Of a stretch of 64,000 nt of DNA, positions 33,242 through 41,855 are shown one piece after another. Both the position numbers and the translations under genes were made by a program. Each line of letters begins with the position of its first letter. The first letter of the stretch is position 1. The notes beneath the pieces are model-generated. The model was given only the letters and a program-made list of their open reading frames with translations. It was not told the origin of the DNA and did no database searches. The DNA comes from Patescibacterium sp964487795. GTDB lineage: Bacteria; Patescibacteriota; Patescibacteriia; Patescibacteriales; Patescibacteriaceae. The stretch covers positions 248,001 through 312,000 of the forward strand of contig CAZASI010000001.1 of assembly GCA_964487795.1 (NCBI GenBank). The letters are read 5' to 3'.

Positions 33242-34540
33242 ATGTCATTAATTTTAATCATCATCGCTTTGGCAGCTTTTGCCTACCTTGCTTGGAAAAA
33301 TATATTTCAGGCGAGCTTAGTTTTTATTGCCTGTCTTCCGTTATATGTCGTGCGCGTTTCTCTTGCCGGCCTGCCTTCAACATTACTAGAACTAATGCTC
33401 GGAGTTTTATTTGTAATGTTTGTTATTAAACATCCAAAACTAAAAAACTTTAAGATTTCTTGGGAGCTTGGCATTTGGATTCTTATCGGTTTAGTCTCTG
33501 TTGGCGTTGCCGGCTGGTCACTTGCTTCTTTGGGCGTATGGCGAGCGTACTTTTTAGAAGCTGCCATGGCTTTTATTATTTTTGCAAATCTCTTTAAAGA
33601 AAGAGAAGATAAATTACAAGTTGTTAAAGCCTTGTCGATTTCCGCAATTGGTATTTCAGTTCTTGCCGCGTATCAATATCTTACGGGCAATTTAATTCCT
33701 AATCCGTTTTGGGCCGAGGCGGCAACGCGTCGCGCAACATCCGTATTTCCCTATCCGAATGCGGTTGGATTATATTTAGCACCAATTGCGATTTTAAGTT
33801 TGTCAGCTTTTGTTTCAACTTATAAAAAACATATTAAAGATTATTATCTTTTTGGTCTTGGCTTTATTTTTTCAATCATTGGAATAATGGCGGCTCGCTC
33901 GGACGGAGCAATCTTTGCCTTAGCTTTTAGTATTTTTATACTGTTAGTTTTTGCAAATAAGCTAACAAGAAAAATTTCTTTAGCCGGATTAGTTCTCGGA
34001 GCGATTATATTTTTCGCAGTACCCGGTATAAAAACCTATGTTTCAGATCGCGCGAGCTTAAACGATTTTTCCGGACAGATTAGAAAAATTCAATGGACTG
34101 AAACTTGGAAGATGTTAAAAGATAATAGATTAGTTACTGGCGCTGGCTTGCTCGGTTATCAAGCGGCAGTGAAACCATTTCATCAAGAAGGATTTTTCTA
34201 TAACAATGAAAAACTTTCGCAAAACGATTTTGTAAAAAAGGTGTGGAATGACGAAGCGTATAGAGAAAGTCATTGGCAGCCTTTAGAAATCTATCTCTAT
34301 CCTCACAATATTGCGCTTAATTTTTGGTCAGAACTCGGTTTAGTCGGATTATTGCTTTTTGCTTGGATTTTTATTAAGTATATCTACAAAGCCGTCAAAG
34401 AGTTTATACAAACGAGAGATGTCTTGACTCTGGGTCTCATCTCGGTCATGATAACAATTCTTATACACGGTCTGGTTGATGTGCCTTATTTTAAAAATGA
34501 TTTAGCAATTATGTTTTGGTTAATCATCGCTCTCTTATGA
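33242..34540 (+). CDS. O-antigen ligase / Wzy-like polymerase membrane protein
   Basis: 432 residues, about eleven helices. The large loop between two late helices holds GAGLLGYQAAVKPFHQ and YLYPHNIALNFWSELGLVGLL, the Wzy_C signature with its conserved histidine. Such proteins join or polymerise sugar chains on the outer face of the membrane. Follows the EamA gene directly and overlaps the next gene by 4 bases (ATGA). Confidence 0.85.
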   Translation: MSLILIIIALAAFAYLAWKNIFQASLVFIACLPLYVVRVSLAGLPSTLLELMLGVLFVMFVIKHPKLKNFKISWELGIWILIGLVSVGVAGWSLASLGVWRAYFLEAAMAFIIFANLFKEREDKLQVVKALSISAIGISVLAAYQYLTGNLIPNPFWAEAATRRATSVFPYPNAVGLYLAPIAILSLSAFVSTYKKHIKDYYLFGLGFIFSIIGIMAARSDGAIFALAFSIFILLVFANKLTRKISLAGLVLGAIIFFAVPGIKTYVSDRASLNDFSGQIRKIQWTETWKMLKDNRLVTGAGLLGYQAAVKPFHQEGFFYNNEKLSQNDFVKKVWNDEAYRESHWQPLEIYLYPHNIALNFWSELGLVGLLLFAWIFIKYIYKAVKEFIQTRDVLTLGLISVMITILIHGLVDVPYFKNDLAIMFWLIIALL

Positions 34541-35268
34541 AAATTGTCATTCAAAAATTAATAGCTCAAGGCGGAGTTGCCTCACGACATCAAGCGGAAA
34601 AATTGATTGCTTCGGGCCGCGTGAGATTAAACGGTAAGACTGCAAAACTCGGCGACCGAGCTGATGAGGATGATGAATTATTGGTTGATAGAAAACCGCT
34701 GCGTTTCTCTAAGGAACATACCTATATAAAATTCTATAAACCGGTTGGCGTGGTTTCTACAATGAAATCATTTCCAAGCGAACAAAATATCCTAGATTTT
34801 GTAAAAGTTCATAAGCCCTTAGCGGTTGTCGGACGACTTGATAAAGAAAGTGAAGGTTTGATGATTTTGACTGATGACGGAGATTTAGCGAATGTCTTAA
34901 CGCATCCAAAATATAAAGTTAAAAAAGTGTATGTTATTACTTTGTCGCATGATTTAGGAAAAACCAGAGATGAGATTAAAAAGAAATTACTAGAAATAAC
35001 AACGGCGTTTCATAAGGGAGTGCAAATTGGAAACGGAGACGGAGTTGTAAAAACTGAGCGAACAAAATATTTACGCGGACGAAGTTTTGAAATTGTGCTC
35101 GGTGAAGGTAAGAAGCGACAAATTAGAAGAATGTTTAGACAAGTTGGTTGTCATGTCGGACGTTTGGTTCGTGTTCGTATTGCGAACGTGACCATTGCCG
35201 GAACTTCGCGCGGACGATGGAAATATTTAACTAAAGAAGAGATCCATAGATTGCAGAGTTTAAAATAG
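34537..35268 (+). CDS. rRNA pseudouridine synthase, RsuA/RluB family
   Basis: 243 residues from the ATG at 34537, overlapping the previous stop as ATGA. S4 RNA-binding domain (VIQKLIAQGGVASRHQAEKLIASGRVRLNG), then the catalytic motif VVGRLDKESEGLMILTDDGDLA with the active-site Asp, and GEGKKRQIRRMFRQVG. RsuA/RluB/RluE-type enzymes modify single uridines in rRNA; the exact site cannot be told. Confidence 0.92.
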   Translation: MKIVIQKLIAQGGVASRHQAEKLIASGRVRLNGKTAKLGDRADEDDELLVDRKPLRFSKEHTYIKFYKPVGVVSTMKSFPSEQNILDFVKVHKPLAVVGRLDKESEGLMILTDDGDLANVLTHPKYKVKKVYVITLSHDLGKTRDEIKKKLLEITTAFHKGVQIGNGDGVVKTERTKYLRGRSFEIVLGEGKKRQIRRMFRQVGCHVGRLVRVRIANVTIAGTSRGRWKYLTKEEIHRLQSLK

Positions 35269-35283
35269 TATAATTTTATATAT

Positions 35284-35709
35284 ATGAAAGAAACTATTAA
35301 TAATCTTCCGACTCCAAGTAAAGAAAATGATGTTGATAATATAGCTTTATTTGATGGACTTTCAGTTGATGACAGAGCAACAGTTGAAGAATGGCAAAAG
35401 GATTTTGAAAAATTTAACGAAGTTCAGATTAGCGGTGATATTATCGCAGATTATAATGCCTTAGTTGATTTAAGTGAGAATGCCCCTGGTGTAGAAAAAG
35501 CACAAGTTGGTGATGATCCAAAAGAAGTATTAGAAAAATTAAAAAGCTTAGCAGGTGAATGGACGATGACTTTGTTGCAAAATGAAAGTATTGCTCCGAC
35601 CCCCGGAAGAGAGAGAATGAAAGAAATATATATGGGCATGTTTAAAAAAATGGCGAGTGTGCCGGCCGGCTTTTTATTGCACTATACGAATTTACTCAGA
35701 CAAAAATAA
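35284..35709 (+). CDS. Unknown acidic protein
   Basis: 141 residues, helical and acidic, no membrane segment or signal. VEEWQKDFEKFNEVQISGDIIADYNALVDLSE is the longest ordered stretch; the C-terminal KIYMGMFKKMASVPAGFLLHY-like part is hydrophobic. No family recognised. 15 bases after the pseudouridine synthase and 8 bases before tRNA-Ser. Confidence 0.5.
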   Translation: MKETINNLPTPSKENDVDNIALFDGLSVDDRATVEEWQKDFEKFNEVQISGDIIADYNALVDLSENAPGVEKAQVGDDPKEVLEKLKSLAGEWTMTLLQNESIAPTPGRERMKEIYMGMFKKMASVPAGFLLHYTNLLRQK

Positions 35710-35716
35710 AAATATT

Positions 35717-35803
35717 GGAGAGGTGGCTGAGTGGTTGAAAGCGCTGCTCTCGAAAAGCAGTAAACCTTCACGGGTTTCCAGGGTTCAAATCCCTGCCTCT
35801 CCG
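35717..35803 (+). tRNA. tRNA-Ser (CGA)
   Basis: 87 bases with a long variable arm (class II). Acceptor GGAGAGG / CCTCTCC, anticodon stem CTGCT/AGCAG with loop CTCGAAA giving CGA, T-loop GGTTCAAATCC, discriminator G. CCA not encoded. Confidence 0.95.
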
Positions 35804-35816
35804 CAAATAAAATAAT

Positions 35817-37070
35817 ATGATGCACACAAAAAATAAATTTATTATAGCCTCAGTTATTGTCTTACTTATTGTCGGCGCATTATTATTGCTTAAACAATAT
35901 GTTGGTCCGGTCGCTATTCCGCCGCAAGACGAAACTGTGAAAGAAGAAGAACTTGTAGTGCCCGAGAAACCCGCTGAAAATAATACAACGCCAGGCATTG
36001 CGGGCATAACTGTCCCGGACGGTTTTGTTATTCGTGTGTTTGCGGATAAGGTGACAGGTGCGCGTGCCTTAGCTTTTGATCCGCGCGGACGATTGCTTGT
36101 CAGTCAGACTTCTGAAGGGAGCATCATGATGCTTGAAAATAAGGATAGTGACGGCGTCGCCGAAACAAAAAAAGTCATTGCTAAAAATTTAAGTAAGCCG
36201 CACGGTCTCGCCTTTGATTGTCCGATTGATGATCGTAACTTGCCGTGTTATCTCTATGTTGCGGAGCGTCAGCGTCTCGGACGATATCTCTATAACGCCA
36301 AAGACGCGTCAGTCTCAGCTTACGAGAAAGTAGCCGACATTGAATCCTCTGCCTCTGATCGACACTTTACTCGCAGCCTACTTTTCTTGCCTTCGCCTAA
36401 CGAACATATCTTATTAGTTTCAGTCGGATCGTCGTGTGATGTCTGCAATGAAAAAGACAAGATGCGCGGTCGTATTATGGCCTACGATACAAAAGCAAAA
36501 ACATTTACTGAATATGCTTCAGGACTTCGTAATGCTGTATTCATGGAAATTAATCCCGTAGACGGAAAAATCTTTGCTACGGAAATGGGGCGAGATCGGT
36601 TAGGCGATAATTTACCACCTGATGAAATTAATATTATTGAGCAAGGAAAAAATTACGGTTGGCCGATTTGTTACGGCAAAAATACGCACGACACAACATT
36701 TGATAAAAACACCTATATTCAAAATCCTTGTGCTGATAAAGCACCGTCCTTTATTGATTTGCCGGCGCACTCGGCTCCTTTGGGTCTCGCTTTTATTCCG
36801 GAAGAAGGTTGGCCGGAGGATTATTGGTATGACATTGTCGTCGCCTTTCACGGTTCCTGGAATCGCACTCAGCCGACAGGTTATAAGATTATGAGACTTA
36901 AGATGGACGCGCAGGGTAATTACGAGGGAGCAGAAGACTTTATTTCTGGTTGGTTGACGAGTAAAGGAACAAAGCTTGGTCGTCCGGTTGATATTAAAGT
37001 TCAGCCCGGCGGAACAGTTTATATTTCTGATGATTCACGGGGCGCAGTATATTTAATGACTCACAAATGA
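35817..37070 (+). CDS. PQQ-type sugar dehydrogenase (soluble GDH family, six-bladed propeller)
   Basis: 417 residues. A membrane helix (about 8-26) anchors the protein with the rest outside. The propeller begins near ITVPDGFVIRVFADKVTGARALAFDP and has SKPHGLAFD, MGRDRLGDNLPPDEINIIEQGKNYGWP and FIPEEGWPEDYWYDIVVAFHGSWNR, the signature blocks of this family. The catalytic His of soluble GDH may correspond to SDRHFTRSL. Many members do not bind PQQ, so sugar oxidation is unproven. Sits after tRNA-Ser; overlaps the next gene by 4 bases. Confidence 0.88.
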   Translation: MMHTKNKFIIASVIVLLIVGALLLLKQYVGPVAIPPQDETVKEEELVVPEKPAENNTTPGIAGITVPDGFVIRVFADKVTGARALAFDPRGRLLVSQTSEGSIMMLENKDSDGVAETKKVIAKNLSKPHGLAFDCPIDDRNLPCYLYVAERQRLGRYLYNAKDASVSAYEKVADIESSASDRHFTRSLLFLPSPNEHILLVSVGSSCDVCNEKDKMRGRIMAYDTKAKTFTEYASGLRNAVFMEINPVDGKIFATEMGRDRLGDNLPPDEINIIEQGKNYGWPICYGKNTHDTTFDKNTYIQNPCADKAPSFIDLPAHSAPLGLAFIPEEGWPEDYWYDIVVAFHGSWNRTQPTGYKIMRLKMDAQGNYEGAEDFISGWLTSKGTKLGRPVDIKVQPGGTVYISDDSRGAVYLMTHK

Positions 37071-37810
37071 TAGAGACAAAAGTATCACGCGGCGCCGATC
37101 ACGCTTTGCTTAAACTTGTTGATGTTGACGAACAATACGGTCGCCATATCTTAGAAAACTTTTACAAAAAAATTAAAGTTGAAAATGCCTGCGACTTAGG
37201 TGTTGGCTACGGCTTAGATCTCGAACGACTTACAAAAATACATCCTGAAGCAAAACTCTACGGTATTGATTTTGTTGATACGCAAAGAATTGAACTTGCT
37301 TCAAAAAATATTGAGTTACGAGTTCAAAACATAGAACAAGACAAGTTAGATTTTCAAGATAAAAGTTTGGATCTCTTTATTGCCAATCAATTACTTGAAC
37401 ATATCAAAGAAATATTTTGGTTAAGTGATCAAGTTGCGAGAAAATTAAAAGTAGGCGGTCATTTTATTATTGGTGTACCGAATATTTCTTCGCTTCATAA
37501 CAGAATCTTATTTTTGTTAGGTAGTCAGCCAACACAGATGAAAACGAACTCGGCGCATGTCAGAGGTTTTTCTCATAACGAATTAATACGATTTTTTAAT
37601 ATTGTCTGGCCCGACGGATTTGAAATAGTAGAAAAACGCGGCTCACAATTTTATCCTTTCCCTAGATTTATTTCTCGGCTTCTCTGTTCCTTATTTCCAA
37701 GCTTATCATTCGCTAATTTTTATTTGTTTAAAAAGACAAAAGAATATAAGAGAGAATTTTTAGAATATCCTAAAGCTACGGCGCTTGAGACGAATTTCTT
37801 TGTTGGCTAG
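37067..37810 (+). CDS. SAM-dependent methyltransferase (class I)
   Basis: 247 residues. Motif I ACDLGVGYGLDLERL (about 45-59), acidic motif II LYGIDFVDTQ, LFIANQLLEHIKE as motif IV, and KVGGHFIIGVPN as motif VI. The NLEHI pattern matches UbiE/Coq5-like methyltransferases acting on small molecules or glycolipids. Overlaps the PQQ-type gene by 4 bases (ATGA), so it is the last gene of that transcript, followed by a terminator. Confidence 0.85.
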   Translation: MIETKVSRGADHALLKLVDVDEQYGRHILENFYKKIKVENACDLGVGYGLDLERLTKIHPEAKLYGIDFVDTQRIELASKNIELRVQNIEQDKLDFQDKSLDLFIANQLLEHIKEIFWLSDQVARKLKVGGHFIIGVPNISSLHNRILFLLGSQPTQMKTNSAHVRGFSHNELIRFFNIVWPDGFEIVEKRGSQFYPFPRFISRLLCSLFPSLSFANFYLFKKTKEYKREFLEYPKATALETNFFVG

Positions 37811-37824
37811 TTTTCTAGATATGT

Positions 37825-37852
37825 AAAAAGACTGGTTTTGGCCAGTCTTTTT
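37825..37852. terminator. Terminator
   Basis: AAAAAGACTGG (37825-37835), a short loop, CCAGTCTTTTTT (37842-37852). Works on both strands. Confidence 0.85.
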
Positions 37853-37872
37853 TAAATGCATCTTTCGCGCTT

Positions 37873-37968
37873 TTAGAGATCTATTTTTCTCTTTGTAATT
37901 TTATAGGCTATGAATAAGAGTATTGGAATGAATACCATTAAGCCATATGCTATATAAGTTAACGTCAT
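37873..37968 (-). CDS. Single-helix membrane microprotein (31 residues)
   Basis: MTLTYIAYGLMVFIPILLF then IAYKITKRKIDL: one membrane helix (about 4-22) and a basic tail, N-out/C-in by the positive-inside rule. A good Shine-Dalgarno (AAGGAG, 9 bases before ATG) supports expression, unlike most genes nearby. Its upstream region lies on the opposite side of the promoter of the next plus gene. A homologue-like second small gene, with the same type of Shine-Dalgarno, lies at 40923-41096. Function unknown. Confidence 0.55.
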   Translation of the reverse strand: MTLTYIAYGLMVFIPILLFIAYKITKRKIDL

Positions 37969-38021
37969 ACCTCTGATCTCCTTCTCTTTTTAAGAAACTA
38001 TGTAATTTATTAAAATTAACC

Positions 38022-38027
38022 TATAAT
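38022..38027 (+). promoter_or_regulatory. -10 box before the histidine phosphatase gene
   Basis: Perfect TATAAT, no strong -35. Its position favours the second ATG (38040) as the start, giving a very short leader. Confidence 0.55.
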
Positions 38028-38039
38028 AAAATGACCTAT

Positions 38040-38645
38040 ATGTCAATATATTTAGCTCGTCACGGACAAGACGAAGACAATGCTGCCAATATTTTAAACG
38101 GTCATCGTGATACTCCTCTAACCGCTTTAGGCCGAGAACAAGCTGCACACTTAGCCGCAACGATTATTGAACATAAGATTCAGCTTGAAAAAATATATAG
38201 CTCACCTCTGCAGCGCGCTTTTCAAACTGCTGAAATTGTTGCGGAAACTTTAGGTTTGCCCGCACCGGAAAAAGTAGAACTATTGATCGAGCGAGATTTC
38301 GGCATTATGTCCGGCAAATTAAATACTGATATAGAAGCAATTTGCGGTACTGATGTTTTAAAAACTGAAATGATTACATATTTCCTGTCTCCCGAAGGTG
38401 CGGAAACTTTTCCGGTATTGCTTCAAAGAGCAAAAAAGGTTTTAGAATATTTCAAAGGCCAAGATAATATACTGCTCCTCACGCACGGCGATATAGGAAA
38501 GATGATCTACGCCGCGTTTTATAATTTGTCTTGGGAAGAAGTGTTGCGCGATTTTCATTTCGGCAATACTGAACTTTTGTTATTGGAAGAAGACAGTGCG
38601 CGTGAAGAACGCCGCTTATATATTACTAAACAGTTTAATTCGTAA
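38040..38645 (+). CDS. Histidine phosphatase (phosphoglycerate-mutase-like)
   Basis: 201 residues from the ATG at 38040. IYLARHGQDEDNAANILNGHRDTPLTALGREQA gives the RHG catalytic motif and the first conserved Arg; YSSPLQRAFQTAEI the second; LLLTHGDIGKMI the second catalytic His. Class 1 histidine phosphatase: phosphoglycerate mutase or small-molecule phosphatase; the specific substrate is unclear. An ATG at 38031 is possible but lies at or before the likely transcription start. The NUDIX gene follows after 2 bases. Confidence 0.88.
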   Translation: MSIYLARHGQDEDNAANILNGHRDTPLTALGREQAAHLAATIIEHKIQLEKIYSSPLQRAFQTAEIVAETLGLPAPEKVELLIERDFGIMSGKLNTDIEAICGTDVLKTEMITYFLSPEGAETFPVLLQRAKKVLEYFKGQDNILLLTHGDIGKMIYAAFYNLSWEEVLRDFHFGNTELLLLEEDSAREERRLYITKQFNS

Positions 38646-38647
38646 GT

Positions 38648-39217
38648 ATGTCTCTATTACGACAAGGTCTGCCCGACAATGCCAAACTTGTGTTCAAGGG
38701 TTTTATGTTTGAAGTTTGGCAATGGGAGCAAAAAATGTTTGACGATAGTACCGAAATTTTTGAAAAGATTTGGCGACCTTCAACCGTCCATGTTTTACCG
38801 ATAGTCGGTGATAAGATTATCATCGAAGATCAAGATCAACCCGATAAACCAAATTTTGTTTCTTTGGTCTGCGGCAGAGCTGATGATGAAACCGATATGT
38901 TGGTTGAAGCTAAGCGTGAGATGCTTGAAGAAACTGGTTATATATCCGATGATTGGGAATTATTTTTAGAGGACAAAAAGCGCGGAAAAATTCTTTGGGA
39001 TTCGTTTTACTACATTGCTCGCAATTGTAAAAAAATTAAGGAGCAGGAGCTTGATGCTGGTGAACGGATCAGTCCGCGACATGTAAGTTTTGATGAATTT
39101 CTTGACTTGCTTGATGAGCCGCGTTTTAGAATTGCAGTTGAGTTTAAAATGTTTTTGCAAGAATTGCGTTATGACGAGATAAAAAAAGAAGCTTTTAGAA
39201 AACAATTGTTTGCCTAA
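38648..39217 (+). CDS. NUDIX hydrolase
   Basis: 189 residues. NUDIX box CGRADDETDMLVEAKREMLEETGY: G-x5-E-x7-R-E-x-x-E-E-x-G holds with small spacing adjustment. The N-terminal half has VHVLPIVGDKIIIEDQDQPDKPNFVSLV. Hydrolyses nucleoside diphosphate derivatives such as ADP-ribose; the exact substrate is not predictable. Overlaps the next gene by 8 bases if that gene uses TTG. Confidence 0.85.
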   Translation: MSLLRQGLPDNAKLVFKGFMFEVWQWEQKMFDDSTEIFEKIWRPSTVHVLPIVGDKIIIEDQDQPDKPNFVSLVCGRADDETDMLVEAKREMLEETGYISDDWELFLEDKKRGKILWDSFYYIARNCKKIKEQELDAGERISPRHVSFDEFLDLLDEPRFRIAVEFKMFLQELRYDEIKKEAFRKQLFA

Positions 39218-39731
39218 ATTTAAAAATACAAGCGTTGTCGTTAACGACACAATGCAAAAGAATTATCGTTATGAATTAACTGCTCCGGTTGGTAAGAGTT
39301 TCGCGCCTGATTTTAAACCTGAGTTAAGCCCGAAGCAAATGCTTGCCTTAGGGGTTTTCGGAGGAAAATATATGACGGATTGCCGAAAAGAATTTCCCAA
39401 GGATTGGTTTAGTCGCGCTAAGCTTTCTCCGGAAGGACACGACAAAAATCTTAACTTTTTTAAAGTTGATGCGAGTCAGTCGTTAAAAGAATGGGAACGA
39501 AAACATTGGATAAATAAAAAACATGATCCGCGCGGGTGGTTTCAATGGTATTGTCGTTATTACATGGGCCGACGTTTAGGAGTTGAAGATGAACGGCAAA
39601 TCAAACGTTGGCGCATGATTACCCGTCATATCGCGCAGATTAAAAATAATTGCGCGCCCGGAGATTTGACCTGTCGTCCGCGGCAGCGACAAGCCGTGCT
39701 TCATTGGGCCTACGATAGCCGGAAAATGTAA
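39210..39731 (+). CDS. Unknown protein, aromatic and basic, possibly nucleic-acid-linked
   Basis: 173 residues from a TTG at 39210; a 159-residue form from the ATG at 39252 is also possible. The body is rich in Trp, Tyr, Arg and Lys: DPRGWFQWYCRYYMGRRLG and RHIAQIKNNCAPGDLTCRPRQRQAVLHWAY. No known domain recognised. Relatives of this layout occur widely as uncharacterised proteins. Downstream of the NUDIX gene, ending at a strong terminator. Confidence 0.6.
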   Translation: MPKFKNTSVVVNDTMQKNYRYELTAPVGKSFAPDFKPELSPKQMLALGVFGGKYMTDCRKEFPKDWFSRAKLSPEGHDKNLNFFKVDASQSLKEWERKHWINKKHDPRGWFQWYCRYYMGRRLGVEDERQIKRWRMITRHIAQIKNNCAPGDLTCRPRQRQAVLHWAYDSRKM

Positions 39732-39762
39732 AAACCCGCCTAGTAAAACTAGACGGGTTTTT
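39730..39762. terminator. Terminator
   Basis: AAAACCCGCCTAGT pairs with CTAGACGGGTTTTT (minor mismatch); bidirectional between 39731 and 39765. Confidence 0.85.
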
Positions 39763-39764
39763 GT

Positions 39765-40394
39765 TTAAGCGATTTCCGGTATATCTCCTATTGGTGTGAC
39801 AACCGGTGTTTTAAAGACCCTGTGATATGTTGGCGTATCAGTCTTTACTGAATGCAGGTCAATCACCAATTGTTTATTGTGATGAAAGACTCTGGGATAG
39901 CAATAATAGCTAGCCCTAGTAAGACTTGTAGCTAAACACACTGTGTGCGGGATGTGATTTTTTGCAGAGCTGGTAAAGTATTCAACTTCATCAAGGTGCA
40001 TGTTTGTCTCTGAGAAGTGAGCGATATCAAGTACTATATATTCAAAGAGATTAAATACTCCGTTTCGGGGCATATGATCTGTACTTTGTCGGCTCTCTAA
40101 TTTATTCAACTCCTTATTCACGGTTAGCAGATAATGATCGGGCATAAGATAGTAGCGTCGATCAATAAGTGATAAGCCGGGGTTAGCGCAATCCATGACA
40201 GCTCCAATATTACTGACAATGGTTGAGCCGGTTTTTTCAGTGTAGAGCCCAAACAGTTTTTTATAGCCGAGTGCGGCGTGAATCGGTAATAGAAAATCAG
40301 TACCATTTACGCTTTGTGTCTTAAAATCTTTGAATCCTGAACTATGATTTAATTTGCCGTATATTTTGTCGGCGAGTTTTAAATGAGCTCTCAC
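39765..40394 (-). CDS. Unknown protein with a canonical Shine-Dalgarno
   Basis: 209 residues from a GTG at 40394, 5 bases after AGGAGG. No membrane segment. Histidine- and tyrosine-rich: FEYIVLDIAHFSETNMHLDEVEYF and CYPRVFHHNKQLVIDLHSVKTD. Metal binding is possible but not shown. No family recognised. Single-gene unit ending at a shared terminator. Confidence 0.55.
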   Translation of the reverse strand: MRAHLKLADKIYGKLNHSSGFKDFKTQSVNGTDFLLPIHAALGYKKLFGLYTEKTGSTIVSNIGAVMDCANPGLSLIDRRYYLMPDHYLLTVNKELNKLESRQSTDHMPRNGVFNLFEYIVLDIAHFSETNMHLDEVEYFTSSAKNHIPHTVCLATSLTRASYYCYPRVFHHNKQLVIDLHSVKTDTPTYHRVFKTPVVTPIGDIPEIA

Positions 40395-40497
40395 TACATC
40401 CTCCTATTTTTCTTCAAGCCTATGCTTATATTGGGCTTTTGTCAATGATCAAATAATTTTGTTATACTATAGAGAACTTATTAATAATTATAATAAT

Positions 40498-40860
40498 ATG
40501 ACATACGTTGACGGTTTCGTTATTGCTGTTCCAAAGAAGAATATTGCTGCGTATCGTAAGATGGCGCTCTGGGGTAAAAAGGTTTGGTTGAAGTATGGTG
40601 CACTTGATTATAAGGAATGTGTTGCTGATGATATGAAAAGTATGATGGGATCTGTGTCATTTCCGAAGTTGGTAAAATCAAAGCCGACTGAAACAATAAT
40701 TTTTTCTTTTATAGTTTTTAAATCTCGTGCGCATCGTGATGCGGTTAATAAGAAAGTAATGAGTGATCCAAAAATGAATGATCCGAAGATGGCTAAGATG
40801 CCGATGCCGTTTGAAATGAAGAAAATGACTTACGGAGGATTTAAGACGATTGTTGAATAA
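40498..40860 (+). CDS. DUF1428 family protein
   Basis: 120 residues from the ATG at 40498 (MTYVDGFVIAVPKKNIAAYRKMA); the in-frame ATG at 40459 is upstream of a plausible transcription start. The family's ferredoxin-like fold is seen: W-x-K-Y-G-A-L-D-Y-K-E-C-V, then FSFIVFKSRAHRDAVNKKVM and MPFEMKKMTYGGFKTIVE. DUF1428 proteins are stress-linked in E. coli (YbaA) but lack a defined function. Preceded by TATACT within TTGTTATACT. Confidence 0.88.
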   Translation: MTYVDGFVIAVPKKNIAAYRKMALWGKKVWLKYGALDYKECVADDMKSMMGSVSFPKLVKSKPTETIIFSFIVFKSRAHRDAVNKKVMSDPKMNDPKMAKMPMPFEMKKMTYGGFKTIVE

Positions 40861-40875
40861 ATATAATTGAAATAA

Positions 40876-40902
40876 AAAAAGCGGTCCGATGGGGCCGCTT
40901 TT
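40876..40902. terminator. Terminator
   Basis: AAAAGCGG(T)CC pairs with GG(G)CCGCTTTT around GATG; shared by the DUF1428 gene and the small minus gene ending at 40923. Confidence 0.8.
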
Positions 40903-40922
40903 AAGTACTACAGATATACGTA

Positions 40923-41096
40923 TCAATCTACGAAATGCGAGTTACTGAAAAATGAAACCATTCCTTTGTGGTCAGTTTCACCGAATGTATCTTCTTTAGG
41001 TACATTTTCGTATCTTTTCCATTTTGGAAAGTACAATAAGAAACCAAAACTGGTGATTGCCAGTATAATGAGGATGCAGAGAATTAATGGAGGCAT
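40923..41096 (-). CDS. Small single-helix membrane protein (57 residues)
   Basis: MPPLILCILIILAITSFGF begins an N-terminal membrane helix (about 3-23), then a soluble tail KWKRYENVPKEDTFGE ... SNSHFVD. GAAGGAG lies 7 bases before the ATG. It ends 21 bases from the DUF1428 terminator. The layout is like the 31-codon gene at 37873. Function unknown. The ORF is intact and the tail is not low-complexity, which argues for a real gene. Confidence 0.55.
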   Translation of the reverse strand: MPPLILCILIILAITSFGFLLYFPKWKRYENVPKEDTFGETDHKGMVSFFSNSHFVD

Positions 41097-41190
41097 AGTA
41101 TCCGCTCCTTCTGTTTTTATGAAACGTTTGGAATGTAATGTTTGTTAAAATAAGCGTATAATAGCGATAGTATAAAGTCAATAAAAGTGT

Positions 41191-41676
41191 ATGACAAATA
41201 AAATTGTTTTAGCCGGCGGGTGCTTTTGGGGAATGCAGGATTTGTTCAGGAAAGAACCTGGCGTTATTACAACGCGAGTCGGTTATTGCGGCGGAGAAAA
41301 TGATAACCCGACCTATGAAAATCATCCGGGGCATGCCGAGGCGATTGAAATAGAATATGATTCAGAAAAAACAAGTTATAAAAATCTCCTAGATTTCTTT
41401 TTTAGAATTCATAATCCAACAACGCTTAATCAGCAGGGCAATGACAAGGGAACGTCTTATCGCTCCGCTATTTTTTATAAGAGTGAACAAGAAAAACAAG
41501 AAGCTGAGAATTTTATAGAATTAGTTAATCAGTCAAAGCGTTGGCCGGATCCAGTTGTAACGACGCTTGAACCCCTAACAACGTTTTGGGAAGCTGAAGA
41601 TTATCATCAGGATTATTTGCAAAAGAATCGGGGTGGCTATACTTGTCACCTAATATATTTTGAAAGTTATTTATAA
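41191..41676 (+). CDS. msrA: Peptide methionine sulfoxide reductase A
   Basis: 161 residues. Active-site AGGCFWGMQ with Cys11, then TRVGYCGGEND, NHPGHAEAIEIEYD and FWEAEDYHQDYLQKNRGGY, the full MsrA pattern. Repairs oxidised methionine (S-form) using thioredoxin-type donors. The later resolving cysteine may be C161-region CHLIYF. Single gene with an AT-rich leader; the defence-type island follows. Confidence 0.96.
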   Translation: MTNKIVLAGGCFWGMQDLFRKEPGVITTRVGYCGGENDNPTYENHPGHAEAIEIEYDSEKTSYKNLLDFFFRIHNPTTLNQQGNDKGTSYRSAIFYKSEQEKQEAENFIELVNQSKRWPDPVVTTLEPLTTFWEAEDYHQDYLQKNRGGYTCHLIYFESYL

Positions 41677-41808
41677 AAATCCGGTCGTTTATGGATGTAT
41701 CTTATAGCTGCCTAAGCCTTATTTCAAAGAGAAATTTGCTTATTTTTAAGTGTGTTTTATAAAATAACGTTTTTTTGTCAAAAAACTTGACTTTTAAATA
41801 AAGAAATG

Positions 41809-41827
41809 ATAACATATATCATGTTAT
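41809..41827. promoter_or_regulatory. Inverted repeat in the promoter of the AAA ATPase gene
   Basis: ATAACAT (41809-41815), ATATC, ATGTTAT (41821-41827), 7-5-7. Further ATGTTA-like words follow at 41837 and 41856. TTGACT lies upstream (41787-41792). Candidate operator for self-repression of the island. Confidence 0.5.
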
Positions 41828-41855
41828 TACAAATTAATGTTATTTTTTTAAAATT

